Source: Candidatus Amulumruptor caecigallinarius (GTDB lineage Bacteria; Bacteroidota; Bacteroidia; Bacteroidales; Muribaculaceae). From it: a DNA stretch of 64,000 nucleotides. The translations under genes were made by a program, and so were the position numbers. This document shows, one piece after another, positions 42,162 through 50,866 of this stretch. The notes below the pieces were generated by a model that saw only the letters and a program-made list of their open reading frames with translations, was not told the DNA's origin and ran no database searches. The number at the start of each line of letters is the position of its first letter. Positions within the stretch are counted from its first letter, which is position 1. The DNA is taken from NCBI GenBank assembly GCA_944321825.1, contig CALUMU010000001.1:281704-345703 (forward strand), given 5' to 3'.

Positions 42162-43421
42162 TCATTTACGTTTTATTCCGCCTTTGGGGTGTCTGCCGAT
42201 TCTGTTTGAAGCGGCCAGCGCACATCTACGGGCAAACTCAATCTCGTCCTCTTTCGGGTCGCGCCCCCATTTTAAGTCGGACTGTGAACCGCCGCTACCT
42301 CCGCCCGATGTCACCTCGTAGGGTGATGCTATCAAAGTGAAGTAAGCCATCGCCAAGTTCTGCAAGTCCTGCCAGTTGGCCAGCTCCCGATAGTCGAACT
42401 CATCGTTGAAGAAGTCAAGCACCTTGTCTGGGAGATAACGCCTGTAGGTCTTGCCGACATGCTCAAACTCCGTGGGCAGACGGTTCGGTTTATAAGTGGT
42501 GTAGTCCTCGAATATCGGATTACTTTGGCGTATAACAGGCTGTGGCTTTTGTATTATATCATTGGAAACAGACGGCTTCGGTGTCGGTATAACTGGCTGT
42601 TTGGTTGACGGACGGACTTGTTTTGCATTATTGGAATGTAGTTTTTCCCATGTCTGTTTGATACGGGATGCGGTCAGGTTGCGCCCTTTACCAAGTTCCG
42701 AAGCCTTAAATTTCGTGTTGCCTTTGAGAAGCACATAACCACGAATGACATCTTTCTTATCCTTACGCAGATACAAGTCATAGCCTTTGGCGGCAAGCCT
42801 TTCTTGATAGCCGTCCCATGACCATTTGTCAAGCTCGCGCAAGGCATCCATGCAGTCGGAACTGACTTTCGGGATATTGGTCTCGTGGATGTGCTGTGCT
42901 GCAGTCCATCCCCTTTGCCGGGCAATCATTTCCGCCGCCCGTTGTGCGCGTAAGTGTATGGCGTGGTCGTTGTTGATGTTCCCGTCCTCATCCACCCGGC
43001 TGACAATGGCATGGAGGTGCGGTATGCCGCTCTTGGATTCCTCATGCAGCCATATGGAGGACTTGCTGCCCGATATGTTCGTTTGTGCAGAAATCACCTT
43101 ACCGTCCTTGTCGCGGATTTCCTGCATGTCGAAAACGGCTGCAAAGTCACGCCACAGTTCCTGCCAATCGTCCACAGTGAAGTCCTTTGTATGTTCCATC
43201 GCCGGGCTTATCTCTATTCGGATAGCATTGTTCTTGATGTTCGGATGGTTCATCGTGGCAAACTTCATTTCCGTCCAGATACCTGATGCGTCCATACCTT
43301 GTGGCATGAAGTTGTCACAGATATGGGTAATCCTTTCGGGATGCTTCTTGTTCCTCGATTCGCCCGACACATAGAGCATCGCCCTTATGCCGTGGGCTAC
43401 GGCCTTTGCCTTGGCTATCAT
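42162..43421 (-). CDS. Relaxase (MobB-type, Relaxase/Mobilization nuclease family)
   Basis: 419 residues. N-terminal catalytic region with AMLYVSGESRNKKH, EISPAMEHTKDFTVDDWQ and the metal-binding HxH motif in GIPHLHAIVSRVDEDGNI. A central region (LAAKGYDLYLRKDKKDVIRGYVLLKGNTKFKASELGKGRNLTA) and a variable C-terminus follow. It would nick the element's oriT for transfer. Its start lies 21 bases from the stop of the accessory protein gene upstream. The C-terminal tail has a Gly-rich insert (TSGGGSGGSQSD). Confidence 0.85.
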   Translation of the reverse strand: MIAKAKAVAHGIRAMLYVSGESRNKKHPERITHICDNFMPQGMDASGIWTEMKFATMNHPNIKNNAIRIEISPAMEHTKDFTVDDWQELWRDFAAVFDMQEIRDKDGKVISAQTNISGSKSSIWLHEESKSGIPHLHAIVSRVDEDGNINNDHAIHLRAQRAAEMIARQRGWTAAQHIHETNIPKVSSDCMDALRELDKWSWDGYQERLAAKGYDLYLRKDKKDVIRGYVLLKGNTKFKASELGKGRNLTASRIKQTWEKLHSNNAKQVRPSTKQPVIPTPKPSVSNDIIQKPQPVIRQSNPIFEDYTTYKPNRLPTEFEHVGKTYRRYLPDKVLDFFNDEFDYRELANWQDLQNLAMAYFTLIASPYEVTSGGGSGGSQSDLKWGRDPKEDEIEFARRCALAASNRIGRHPKGGIKRK

Positions 43422-43442
43422 TCGCCGTCCTCCTTTGCATCT

Positions 43443-43868
43443 TCATTTTGTTGTTCCTGCCGGATAATTGTTGGCCGTCTGTGCGGACTGCAAGAAGTCG
43501 GTGACACGGTCTGTGACATACGCCACTTTCTCGTACCAGTCAAGCATGGTCGGTTGTTGGCGGAAAAGGCGTATCTTTTCGTTGTCAGTCAATCCATGCA
43601 GTGCATTGGCGAAGTTCACCATGTCCGTCCTGCAAGCCGCAAGCAGGCGCAATCCGTCCAGTTCCGCATCGGAGAGCCGCTGCCGTGGCTTGTGGCCGAG
43701 TGCCCTCGCACGGATGAAGTCGCTGCGTGTCATGCCGCATTGCGTTGCGGAACTCTTGATTTGGACAAGCTCCTGTTCCGTGACCTTGGTGACCACCACC
43801 TTGTCACGCCTTACAACAGGCTTCTCATGCTTGGCTTTTCGTTGGAAAGTATCTTTATCATGTGCCAT
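43443..43868 (-). CDS. Mobilization accessory protein (MobA/MobC-like, ribbon-helix-helix)
   Basis: 141 residues from the ATG at 43868. The segment VVVTKVTEQELVQIKSSATQCGMTRSDFIRARAL is a ribbon-helix-helix DNA-binding domain as in MobC-type relaxosome proteins. The remainder is helical. It is upstream of the relaxase and downstream of the probable oriT. The frame from 43943 adds an unlikely N-terminus. Confidence 0.75.
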   Translation of the reverse strand: MAHDKDTFQRKAKHEKPVVRRDKVVVTKVTEQELVQIKSSATQCGMTRSDFIRARALGHKPRQRLSDAELDGLRLLAACRTDMVNFANALHGLTDNEKIRLFRQQPTMLDWYEKVAYVTDRVTDFLQSAQTANNYPAGTTK

Positions 43869-44148
43869 AACTAATGTCGCTAAAATAGTCGTGAAACGGT
43901 ATCTACAAAAGGGATGGTGCGAGCCTGCGAGCGGCAAGGACAACAGCCTGAAAGGGTGTTGCGAGAGTGTCGGGGATTTACTGTCCGAAGGCGGTAATAC
44001 CTCGGCATATCTCGAAACTGAACGCTGACGCTTTACGCCATTCCTCTCTTACGTTCACCAGTAAATAGGCAAACTATTGCCAGACTGCTTGCGGAAAGAG
44101 GAACAACGGAAAAGCCAAATATCAGCCAGTCAGCCCGTTTGTCGCCAT
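43869..44148. other. Probable oriT region of element 1
   Basis: 280 non-coding bases between the mobilization operon and the HTH gene, rich in short inverted motifs (GCGAGCCTGCGAGC near 43920, GCTGACGC near 44028). Position next to the relaxosome genes is the main argument; the nick site cannot be identified by eye. Confidence 0.4.
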
Positions 44149-44595
44149 TCAGAGCGGTTCTATCCTTTCCCTTTGTTTGTGAATGAACGGGTTGGAAACT
44201 ACGCTGCCATCCTTTGCCATCCACTGCAACAGGCACGGGAATGTCATTACGGACGCTACCCTTGAACGGTAAGTGTCTATGAGTTCCAGGCTTGCCAGTT
44301 CGTCCAACAGGCGGCGGATGCGCTTCCTGCCAATGTTCCATTGTGTCGATAGCTGTTTTTCGGAATACTGTGCCTGACCGACTGAAAGTGTAAGCGGTCG
44401 GTGGAAATCTTTGGCCGTACCGTCCGCAAGTGCCATCCTTGCCAAGAGGTCGGCAAACAATGTGAAGTTGCCGATTTCCCTGCCGTCATCATCCGTTGTT
44501 GTTCCGTGCAACCATTGTAATGCACCTGCGGAGAATATGAACGCAAATGTTTCAATTCCTGTCGGGCGCAAGAAACTGTATTTTTCCTTGTCCAT
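44149..44595 (-). CDS. Helix-turn-helix protein of the mobilization/replication module
   Basis: 148 residues. Middle segment LSVGQAQYSEKQLSTQWNIGRKRIRRLLDELASLELIDTYRSRVASVMTF is a winged HTH. The N-terminus (MDKEKYSF) and gene position match those of the larger protein at 60833 in element 2, so they are probably the same functional gene. A regulator or replication protein is possible. The 282 bases upstream (44596-44877) include an inverted pair ATGAAGCCGT/ACGGCTTCAT (44652-44661, 44711-44720) and no gene. Confidence 0.55.
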   Translation of the reverse strand: MDKEKYSFLRPTGIETFAFIFSAGALQWLHGTTTDDDGREIGNFTLFADLLARMALADGTAKDFHRPLTLSVGQAQYSEKQLSTQWNIGRKRIRRLLDELASLELIDTYRSRVASVMTFPCLLQWMAKDGSVVSNPFIHKQRERIEPL

Positions 44596-44877
44596 AAAAT
44601 CTTGTTGTTATAACTGTGATATAAATGTGATGCTTCTGTTGCCAGAGTGGAATGAAGCCGTACAAGTGTATGTACGGAATTGCCTGTTAGCTTGTTTGTT
44701 GTTCCCTTGCACGGCTTCATCCTTTTGTGTAATGTGTAAGTAGAAAACTATCTTGCTGATTAACTGCGACCGTTCCTAAATATGTTCCAACCCGAAATAA
44801 GGGAAGAAAAGGAACGGGATGCAGCCATATCCATAGTGGGTTTTACATCGGACATTGAATTTTCCAATCACATACGG

Positions 44878-45369
44878 TCACTTTCCTGCGCCACTGGTGC
44901 CAGTATTATTGGGGAACGGTTGCCCCGGTGCAGGACGCTTGTCAAGTGAGGAAACGGCACGACTGATGTCCGCTGCATCCACGGCGATGGATAGCAACGA
45001 CCTGTTCACCGTGACCAACTGCCGCTTGTCGCAAAATTCCGATACACGCTCCAATAATTGAAACGCACGGTTCAACCGATGTGTCTGCGCATTGTCGGCA
45101 GTCATACGCTCGTTGTCCTTTCCGCTGTTAAGATAGCGGTTGAGCGCAAGGCGGTCATCCGCTGAAATGTTCGATGCGGTAGTCTTGCCGTCAGCGATGG
45201 CGATGCTCACACGCAATGCGTCTGCCTCGTAAACGCTCAGGCTTTCCAGAAACGAGCGGATGGCCAACACATCCTTTCCGCTTGCTTCACGTTTTCTACT
45301 CTCGTACTTCTTCTCGGTGGGAACGACCGAAACTGCTCCGGCCTGTTCCATGTTTCTAATCTGTTCCAT
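44878..45369 (-). CDS. DUF3408-like mobile-element protein
   Basis: 163 residues, charged, with a helical C-terminal half (RAFQLLERVSEFCDKRQLVTVNRSLLSIAVDAADISRAVSSL). It resembles small proteins found between the excisionase and mobilization genes of Bacteroides elements. It corresponds in position to the 61642 gene of element 2. The function is unknown. Confidence 0.5.
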   Translation of the reverse strand: MEQIRNMEQAGAVSVVPTEKKYESRKREASGKDVLAIRSFLESLSVYEADALRVSIAIADGKTTASNISADDRLALNRYLNSGKDNERMTADNAQTHRLNRAFQLLERVSEFCDKRQLVTVNRSLLSIAVDAADISRAVSSLDKRPAPGQPFPNNTGTSGAGK

Positions 45370-45405
45370 AATTACATTGGTTTTTGATGTGAATAAAAAG
45401 GTTGT

Positions 45406-45639
45406 TTACTTCCTGCCTGTAAGATAGCGGTCAGCTTCTTCCGCGATTTCCTCTTGGGATGAGATGCGGACACCTGTCAGAAAAGCGTCCAAATCCTCTT
45501 TCTTGAAGAAACACAGCTTACCGCACGGCTTGTACATCGGGATAACCCGGCGCATCATCAGCTTGCGGAAGTAGGACAGCTTGAAGCCGCAATACTCGGC
45601 CGCCTCCTTGGTGCTTAAAAGTTTTCGTTGCTCTGTCAT
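45406..45639 (-). CDS. Excisionase-type HTH_17 protein
   Basis: 77 residues: LLSTKEAAEYCGFKLSYFRKLMMRRVIPMYKPCGKLCFFKKEDLDAFL is a textbook MerR/Xis-type helix-turn-helix with wing. It is probably the recombination directionality factor of element 1. The upstream interval (45640-45948) contains no gene apart from the terminator at 45893-45917. Confidence 0.8.
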   Translation of the reverse strand: MTEQRKLLSTKEAAEYCGFKLSYFRKLMMRRVIPMYKPCGKLCFFKKEDLDAFLTGVRISSQEEIAEEADRYLTGRK

Positions 45640-45892
45640 ATGCGTATATTTTTAATGGATAATCGACTGCGCCCTTGTCGTGGCGACAATGCAAAGGTAT
45701 GGCGGCAAATCCTAAGAACAATCAATGTAAATGGCACTATGATAGCACTTTGCAGATTATAAATGCGAGTATAAATGAGGCCAAAACGATGTATAAAGGA
45801 ACTCTAAACACTCCATAATCCCAAATCATCCATACAATGCAAGCCATCGGTACGGAAAGAAACACGGACGTTCACGGACGGGCATAAAAAAT

Positions 45893-45917
45893 CCCGCCAT
45901 CGGCTTGCAATGACGGG
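45893..45917 (-). terminator. Rho-independent terminator
   Basis: On the minus strand CCCGTCA ... TGGCGGG forms a stem followed by ATTTTTT. It lies 32 bases after the stop of the membrane-protein gene at 45949 and separates the recombinase unit from the excisionase unit. Confidence 0.75.
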
Positions 45918-45948
45918 AACAAGAAAAGGAATTTATAAAAGAGTTCGG

Positions 45949-46881
45949 TCAGAGTTTTTTGAACTCTTCAAGGTCGTATGTGTCAAGTCTCGGACGCAGG
46001 CGCGTAGCCTTGCGCAACAACTTGGCGATATGCCTTTGGTGTTCGGACGGGTTGTCTTTGGAGGCGGCTTTGAGGTTGCTCGCCAACTGTGCGCCGTTGT
46101 TGAGCGGCCAGAACTTTTCAAAGATTACCCATTTGCCTTTCCTGATTTTGAGGGCGGCGCATAGGGCATTGGCGATATAGGCATAGAGCGTCTGGTTTAT
46201 TTCGTCATCTTCCTTTTTCATCAGCGGCTGGAAGTCCGCATCCAAATAACCGTCCTCCTGGAACAGCACGAGCAAGAACAGCGCATCGTTGGTCTGTAAC
46301 ATTTCGGGCAGCTTCTTTATCTGCTCCGGCTGAACTTGTGAAATAAGATGGTCGTAGTGTCGGATTTCATCCTCCTGCTTTATCGCAACTGGCGGCGTAG
46401 GTGTTGAAAGCACAGCCTCGATTTGCTTCTCCACTTGTTTGTCAACAGCCTGTCGCTTGCTTGGAACAAACCTGTTCCACCGTTGGCGCAACCACAACTT
46501 TAGGCGTTCTCCGTAAGCCATACCGATGATGCAGGGCAGCAGGAAAAGCACGGCAAAGAGTGAAGCCATGACAATGAACGTACTCCACTCCATGTGTTTG
46601 TCAGGCGTTAGAATGAAGGCAATCAACAATGAAACCACAAACCAAGAGGCGGTTAAAACAGAGCGGTCTTTGGAAAGCCACTTGTCTATGATGATGTCGT
46701 ACAAAAGGAAAAATTCTACAACTAAAACAATCCAGCCGACTATTGACAAGGCGGTAAATACAAATGCAGCCGTGGTTGCTTCCATACGGAAAGCAACGGC
46801 GGCTACCAACCCGAATGCGGTTGCGGCTACCACCGTAAGCGGCAACAGCATCGTAAGAAAGTTATCGGACAATCGTTTCAT
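45949..46881 (-). CDS. Membrane protein between recombinase and excisionase genes
   Basis: 310 residues from the ATG at 46881. Four hydrophobic segments in the first 135 residues (MLLPLTVVAATAFGLVAAVAF, FVFTALSIVGWIVLVVEFFLL, ASWFVVSLLIAFILT, FIVMASLFAVLFLLPCIIGMA). The cytoplasmic C-terminal half is helical with no known domain. It follows the active recombinase gene by 15 bases and is probably co-transcribed. Function unknown. Confidence 0.55.
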   Translation of the reverse strand: MKRLSDNFLTMLLPLTVVAATAFGLVAAVAFRMEATTAAFVFTALSIVGWIVLVVEFFLLYDIIIDKWLSKDRSVLTASWFVVSLLIAFILTPDKHMEWSTFIVMASLFAVLFLLPCIIGMAYGERLKLWLRQRWNRFVPSKRQAVDKQVEKQIEAVLSTPTPPVAIKQEDEIRHYDHLISQVQPEQIKKLPEMLQTNDALFLLVLFQEDGYLDADFQPLMKKEDDEINQTLYAYIANALCAALKIRKGKWVIFEKFWPLNNGAQLASNLKAASKDNPSEHQRHIAKLLRKATRLRPRLDTYDLEEFKKL

Positions 46882-46896
46882 CGCATACAACAGGGA

Positions 46897-48048
46897 TTAG
46901 TCTTTGAAAATGTCATTGACGCGGTTGACCGCCTCGTCTTTCTTTTGGTCAATAATCTTCGCGTAAATCTGCGTGGTGGAAATGTTCTTATGGCCGAGCA
47001 GCTTGCTCGTGGTATAAATGTCAACATCCAATGTCAGCATCATGGTCGCGAAGGTGTGTCTGCTGATATGGTAGGTCACGTGCTTGTTTATGCCAGCCGC
47101 TTTCGCCCATTTGTCAAGGATAATGCAGATACGGCTTTCAGAAGGAAGGTCGAAAACCTTGTCCTCGTCTTTTGCATCGCCACGTTCCGGCAACCACTTC
47201 ATCGCCTGTTTGGATAGCGGAAGATATATCGGGTCATTAGTCTTTTCCATGACGGTGAACACTCTCCACTGGTCGCCGTCCTTGTGGATGTCGCCCCATG
47301 TCAGACCGATAACATCACTGATGCGCAAGGCACAATAACAGGAGAACAGAAAAGCCTGCTTCACGGCAGGACGGGTAGGACATTCCGTTGCAATCAGCTT
47401 TTTCAGTTCGTCAATCTGTAGGAACTCACGTTTGCTTTCGGGGCGGCGGATGCGGTCGGCAGCGGCAATATGCGTGAACGGATTATCAGAAAGATAGTCG
47501 TTCCGCACTGCCCAATTCAGCACGGCACTAAGCACCGTGACATACCCGGTGGCGGTGGTCATGGAAATGGGGCGGTTCGTCCGTGCCTTGTAATCGTTCC
47601 GCAGGAAATTCATAAAGGCCATGCAATAATCTTTGTCAAGCATCCTGATGGGAACATCGCCACGGAACTGTAATGTTGCTTTCCGTATGGAATTGACACC
47701 ACGGAGGGATGACTTTTTGCCGTTGTCCTCCAGCCATCTTGCATAGAGGTCGAGCAATTCCGACAACTTGATGCGCCCACGCAACGTGGCGTTTGAAACT
47801 CCCTTTTCGCTGTTGGTAAGTTCTATGATACGGTCTGCCTTAATCTTGTTCGCCAAAGCCATGTTGTGTTGGTTCATGGCGCGGCTTGCCGGGTCAATCT
47901 CCGGGACAATATAAAGTTTAAGGAACTCATACGTCCGCTTCCCGTTGCGGTAAATATCCAGATAGATGGACTTGTTCCCGTTCTGCAATTCCTTGAAGCG
48001 GATGCGAACAGGCTCTTTCGCCTTGATAACTTTCTTCGGTCTGGGCAT
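46897..48048 (-). CDS. Tyrosine recombinase (integrase) of element 1
   Basis: 383 residues. N-terminal arm-binding domain, SAM-like core-binding domain (about 90-185), catalytic domain with Arg242 (CALRISDVIGL), His327 and Arg330 (YHISRHTF), His353 (LLGHKNIS) and nucleophile Tyr362 (TTQIYAKI). All core residues are present, so it should be active. It is the likely enzyme for insertion at TGGTGGA in traK. It lies 19 bases downstream of the degenerate recombinase gene, in the same direction. Confidence 0.9.
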   Translation of the reverse strand: MPRPKKVIKAKEPVRIRFKELQNGNKSIYLDIYRNGKRTYEFLKLYIVPEIDPASRAMNQHNMALANKIKADRIIELTNSEKGVSNATLRGRIKLSELLDLYARWLEDNGKKSSLRGVNSIRKATLQFRGDVPIRMLDKDYCMAFMNFLRNDYKARTNRPISMTTATGYVTVLSAVLNWAVRNDYLSDNPFTHIAAADRIRRPESKREFLQIDELKKLIATECPTRPAVKQAFLFSCYCALRISDVIGLTWGDIHKDGDQWRVFTVMEKTNDPIYLPLSKQAMKWLPERGDAKDEDKVFDLPSESRICIILDKWAKAAGINKHVTYHISRHTFATMMLTLDVDIYTTSKLLGHKNISTTQIYAKIIDQKKDEAVNRVNDIFKD

Positions 48049-48067
48049 GGTGTTATGTTTTTGTTGA

Positions 48068-49180
48068 TTATTCGATTTCTATGGTTTTTCCCTTATTCTC
48101 AATGCGAGTAGCGGCAACCATTTTCATATATCCTTTCATCGTCTTGGGTGTCATTCCAAGCATACAACTGATAGTTCCGATGTCGGTGCCAGTGGTGAGC
48201 AACAGATATATAAAGGTATTTTGTGCAAGCCTGAAACTCAATGGCTGTTTTATTCCGGCGTTCTTCCCCCATTTCAACAGGATGTTCCTGATTTCAGTAC
48301 CTTTCGGCAGACCTTTGAATACAAGCCCTCGATGGTTTGTTGTTTCGGGTAGCCAGCGCATTGATACGGAAGTCAGGGGAATGGATGACTTCCTTGAATG
48401 TACTTCGATGGTTGCCCTGTCTCCATCCGTCTTAATGTCTTTCCATTTGAGAGAGAGGACATCGGCAGAAGACAAGTATGTGAAGATGCTCAGCATGAAA
48501 GCCTGTTTGACTTGCGGCCTTGACATTACAGGGCATGGGGTATTCATCAAAGAGCGTATTTCATCAACTGTCAGAAACTTTTTTAACGGACGTTCCCTTG
48601 TGATACGACCGTGGATGTTCACGAAGCGGAGCGGGTTTACACCTATCATACCATCGGCCACCGCTTTGTTGAGCGTACTGCTGAAAAGGTAGATGAACGC
48701 CCTTGCTGTGGTCATGCTGATTTTCCCGAATTGTGCCGTGTAGTCCTTATGCAGGAAGTCAACTAAGCCGTCACAATAGTTTTCGTCAATGTCAACCACT
48801 TTCGTGTCCAATCCCCGGTAAGCGTTTACTGCCTTTTTCATACACCTTATATTATTGGCAGTGGAAACATCGCCCTTGCCAAGGATGAATTTCTCGTACT
48901 CGTCAATGGCCTCTCCAATACGCATGGCTGACGGCTCTTTGGTATCTATACCGAAACGCATGGCAAACAATTCGCTTTCTTTGGCGACACGGGCAGCTTC
49001 GGCTTCCTTCATCGTCCGCTTATTCGCTGCGATATTCCTCTTGGAAGTTTCGGGTAACAAATAGAGGTGGAGGGCTTCGCGGATGCGTTTGCCGTCTTTG
49101 TAATAGTCAAGGTAGGCGGACTTCTTTCCGCTGTCTATCTCCTTGTATTTAAGTGTGATATGCGATTTCTGTGCAGTCAT
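48068..49180 (-). CDS. Degenerate tyrosine recombinase paralog
   Basis: 370 residues, colinear with the 46897 recombinase (same N-terminal pattern 'YLDYYKDGKR', same SAM-like domain). Catalytic positions differ: the Arg of box I is Ser (LSSADVLSL), HISRH is RLAQN, and LGH is LGM; a Tyr (KGYMKM) remains. The box I change alone would mean little in Bacteroidetes, but loss of the HxxR pair should abolish catalysis. It is the first gene of the right end and is probably an accessory or architectural partner. The 192 bases to the right (49181-49372) are AT-rich with a GTAACAAAAT-like repeat. Confidence 0.75.
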   Translation of the reverse strand: MTAQKSHITLKYKEIDSGKKSAYLDYYKDGKRIREALHLYLLPETSKRNIAANKRTMKEAEAARVAKESELFAMRFGIDTKEPSAMRIGEAIDEYEKFILGKGDVSTANNIRCMKKAVNAYRGLDTKVVDIDENYCDGLVDFLHKDYTAQFGKISMTTARAFIYLFSSTLNKAVADGMIGVNPLRFVNIHGRITRERPLKKFLTVDEIRSLMNTPCPVMSRPQVKQAFMLSIFTYLSSADVLSLKWKDIKTDGDRATIEVHSRKSSIPLTSVSMRWLPETTNHRGLVFKGLPKGTEIRNILLKWGKNAGIKQPLSFRLAQNTFIYLLLTTGTDIGTISCMLGMTPKTMKGYMKMVAATRIENKGKTIEIE

Positions 49181-49403
49181 AAAACTCTATTTTGTTACTA
49201 TATGGTCATTTTGCAGATACAAAACTACAAATTATTTTTCAAAGTAACAAAATAGTCGCAAATAAAGTAACAAAATTAACCCGATTTAGCGAAAATGAGA
49301 ACTCATCATCTTTTTGAATAAATCTCATAAAACATTGATATATAATGATATTAAGTTCTTTTCAGTTCTCATCTATTCCGATGGAAAACTAATATAAAGA
49401 TAA

Positions 49404-49410
49404 TGGTGGA
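49404..49410. repeat. Right 7-bp core (TGGTGGA) of element 1
   Basis: Direct repeat of 32187-32193. The element side reads AATATAAAGATAA, whose TATAAAGA is the inverted partner of TCTTTATA at the left end. Confidence 0.85.
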
Positions 49411-49639
49411 ACAACTGCACATGCGCCTGAGCCTCCATGATGTAGTTGGCTTCAAGGTCTGCACGTTGTGCGAGGAAGGGGATATTGCCGTCAAGTACAT
49501 ATATCTTCTTCCTCTCCTCACTGACTATTCTTGCAGCATAGGCAAAGCAGCAACAACAAACGACAATACACACCGTACATGCGGCGACAACCGTAAACAA
49601 CGCCAAGCGTGTTTTCTGTTCAAGATTCTGTATCAGCAT
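49404..49639 (-). pseudogene. traK: traK, 5' part (split by element 1)
   Basis: Encodes TraK residues 1-78: a membrane helix (LALFTVVAACTVCIVVCCCCFAY) followed by SEERKKIYVLDGNIPFLAQRADLEANYIMEAQAHVQLFH, which is the conserved VirB8-like TraK N-terminus. The frame runs 10 codons into element 1 and stops at 49373. The rest of TraK lies at 31826-32186. As it stands the protein lacks its periplasmic domain. The preceding gene traJ ends 15 bases upstream of the start. Confidence 0.9.
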
Positions 49640-49654
49640 AATTTATTGATGTTT

Positions 49655-50848
49655 CTATTTTTTCGTATCGGAACCGATACCTCGGTAATTTTGCAATGCA
49701 CCTCGCGTTCCAGATGCCGCTCCTCTCACAATGCTCTCTGTTGTTCCTCCATAAGCTCCGATAGCAGCTCCGCCGGCTGTACTTGCAGCTCCTGTGACAG
49801 CACCTGCTGCAGCCCCTGTGACAGCACCCATTACTCCGCCTGATACAGCTCCGCCCATGCCTGATGACATACCTCCAGGAATAAGCCAACCGGCTATTTC
49901 CGTAGACATGCTTATCATCTTAGCTCCGATAAGCAACCCGGCAGCGTATGTCACAGTTGTACCAAGCATGTCAAGGCCAAGACCGCCGATTGCAGCCCAA
50001 GAAAGTTCCGTTATTTTGGCAATAGCTTTCTGGTCACATGCAAGTTGGTAGGAAAGGATTATATCTATGTAGCACACCATGCAGTAGCAGATGGGTGCCC
50101 AAAGTGTTACTGCTAAATATTTTGAGATAAATTGCGACCATGCGGATTTATATGCCGGAGCGAGTGACAGCGCGAAAGCCAACGGCAAAAACTGCCCCAT
50201 GAGATTCAGGCAGACCAACTGTGTTATGATTATGCCGTAATACATGAGCTGGAATATCAGTTCCGAAATCCAACGAACTACGGTGTTAATCAGATTTGCT
50301 ACCATCATTTCAAGCCAAATAGCTCCTTTCTTAGCCCAACCCTCAAATTTTTCAGGAAGCATTGACAGTTCTATCACCGCATCAGGAGTGAAAGAATCCG
50401 AATTTTCGGCAATGGCAGCAGCCACGCGAGCATCGTTTATAGAGTCAAGACGCGCAAACATCTCATCCATAAAATCATCCTGTGACTTTTTCACCTCTTT
50501 TTCCTTATTTTCCAGCATTGCGTTGAAACCATCCATCTGCGCTTTTGCTTGAGCCTCCATAGCTTTGCCGGGCGCTCTGAGTGCTGAAGCGATGGCACCT
50601 GAATTAGCAATGCACAGAGAAATTATTATGATGCGCAATATCTTCATGACATCCATGCCTCTACGGCCAAGCATCATCATATACGCTTCATATGAACCGA
50701 CACCCAGAGCCAGGCACACTGCAAGGTTTTTGGCAAGGTCGAGAAGTCCGAACTTTGGACCGGCCAAGCCCAAAGCAGTCACAATATTGCCCATGTTGTC
50801 ATCAATAAAGGGCAAACCGATTGTATTAGTGATCAAATCAAAAATCAT
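49655..50848 (-). CDS. traJ: Conjugal transfer protein TraJ (VirB6-like)
   Basis: 397 residues with several membrane segments (about 20-60, 70-95, 180-245, 250-330). A Gly/Ala/Ser/Thr-rich C-terminus (GGAVSGGVMGAVTGAAAGAV...) is typical of VirB6/TraJ proteins. It contains the central coiled region KAQMDGFNAMLENKEKEVKK. It would form the inner-membrane platform of the channel. It lies between the 50867 protein and traK, as in related elements. Confidence 0.85.
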   Translation of the reverse strand: MIFDLITNTIGLPFIDDNMGNIVTALGLAGPKFGLLDLAKNLAVCLALGVGSYEAYMMMLGRRGMDVMKILRIIIISLCIANSGAIASALRAPGKAMEAQAKAQMDGFNAMLENKEKEVKKSQDDFMDEMFARLDSINDARVAAAIAENSDSFTPDAVIELSMLPEKFEGWAKKGAIWLEMMVANLINTVVRWISELIFQLMYYGIIITQLVCLNLMGQFLPLAFALSLAPAYKSAWSQFISKYLAVTLWAPICYCMVCYIDIILSYQLACDQKAIAKITELSWAAIGGLGLDMLGTTVTYAAGLLIGAKMISMSTEIAGWLIPGGMSSGMGGAVSGGVMGAVTGAAAGAVTGAASTAGGAAIGAYGGTTESIVRGAASGTRGALQNYRGIGSDTKK

Positions 50849-50866
50849 AACCTATAGTCCTTTCCG

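Larger units (their letters stand above)
32194..49403. mobile_element. Element 1: integrative mobilizable element inserted in traK
   Basis: 17,210 bp between the core repeats (17,217 with one copy). Right end: two tandem tyrosine recombinases, a membrane protein, an excisionase, a DUF3408-like protein, an HTH protein, a probable oriT, relaxase accessory and relaxase. Left end: a plus-strand restriction-modification and NTPase operon. Exact removal rebuilds traK in frame. The joined ends would give an attachment site with 8-bp inverted arms around the TGGTGGA core. It lacks secretion genes, so it must borrow a transfer channel. Confidence 0.88.

Noticed and set aside
48081..48692. A 203-codon plus-strand frame
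   Set aside because: Antisense of the degenerate recombinase gene.
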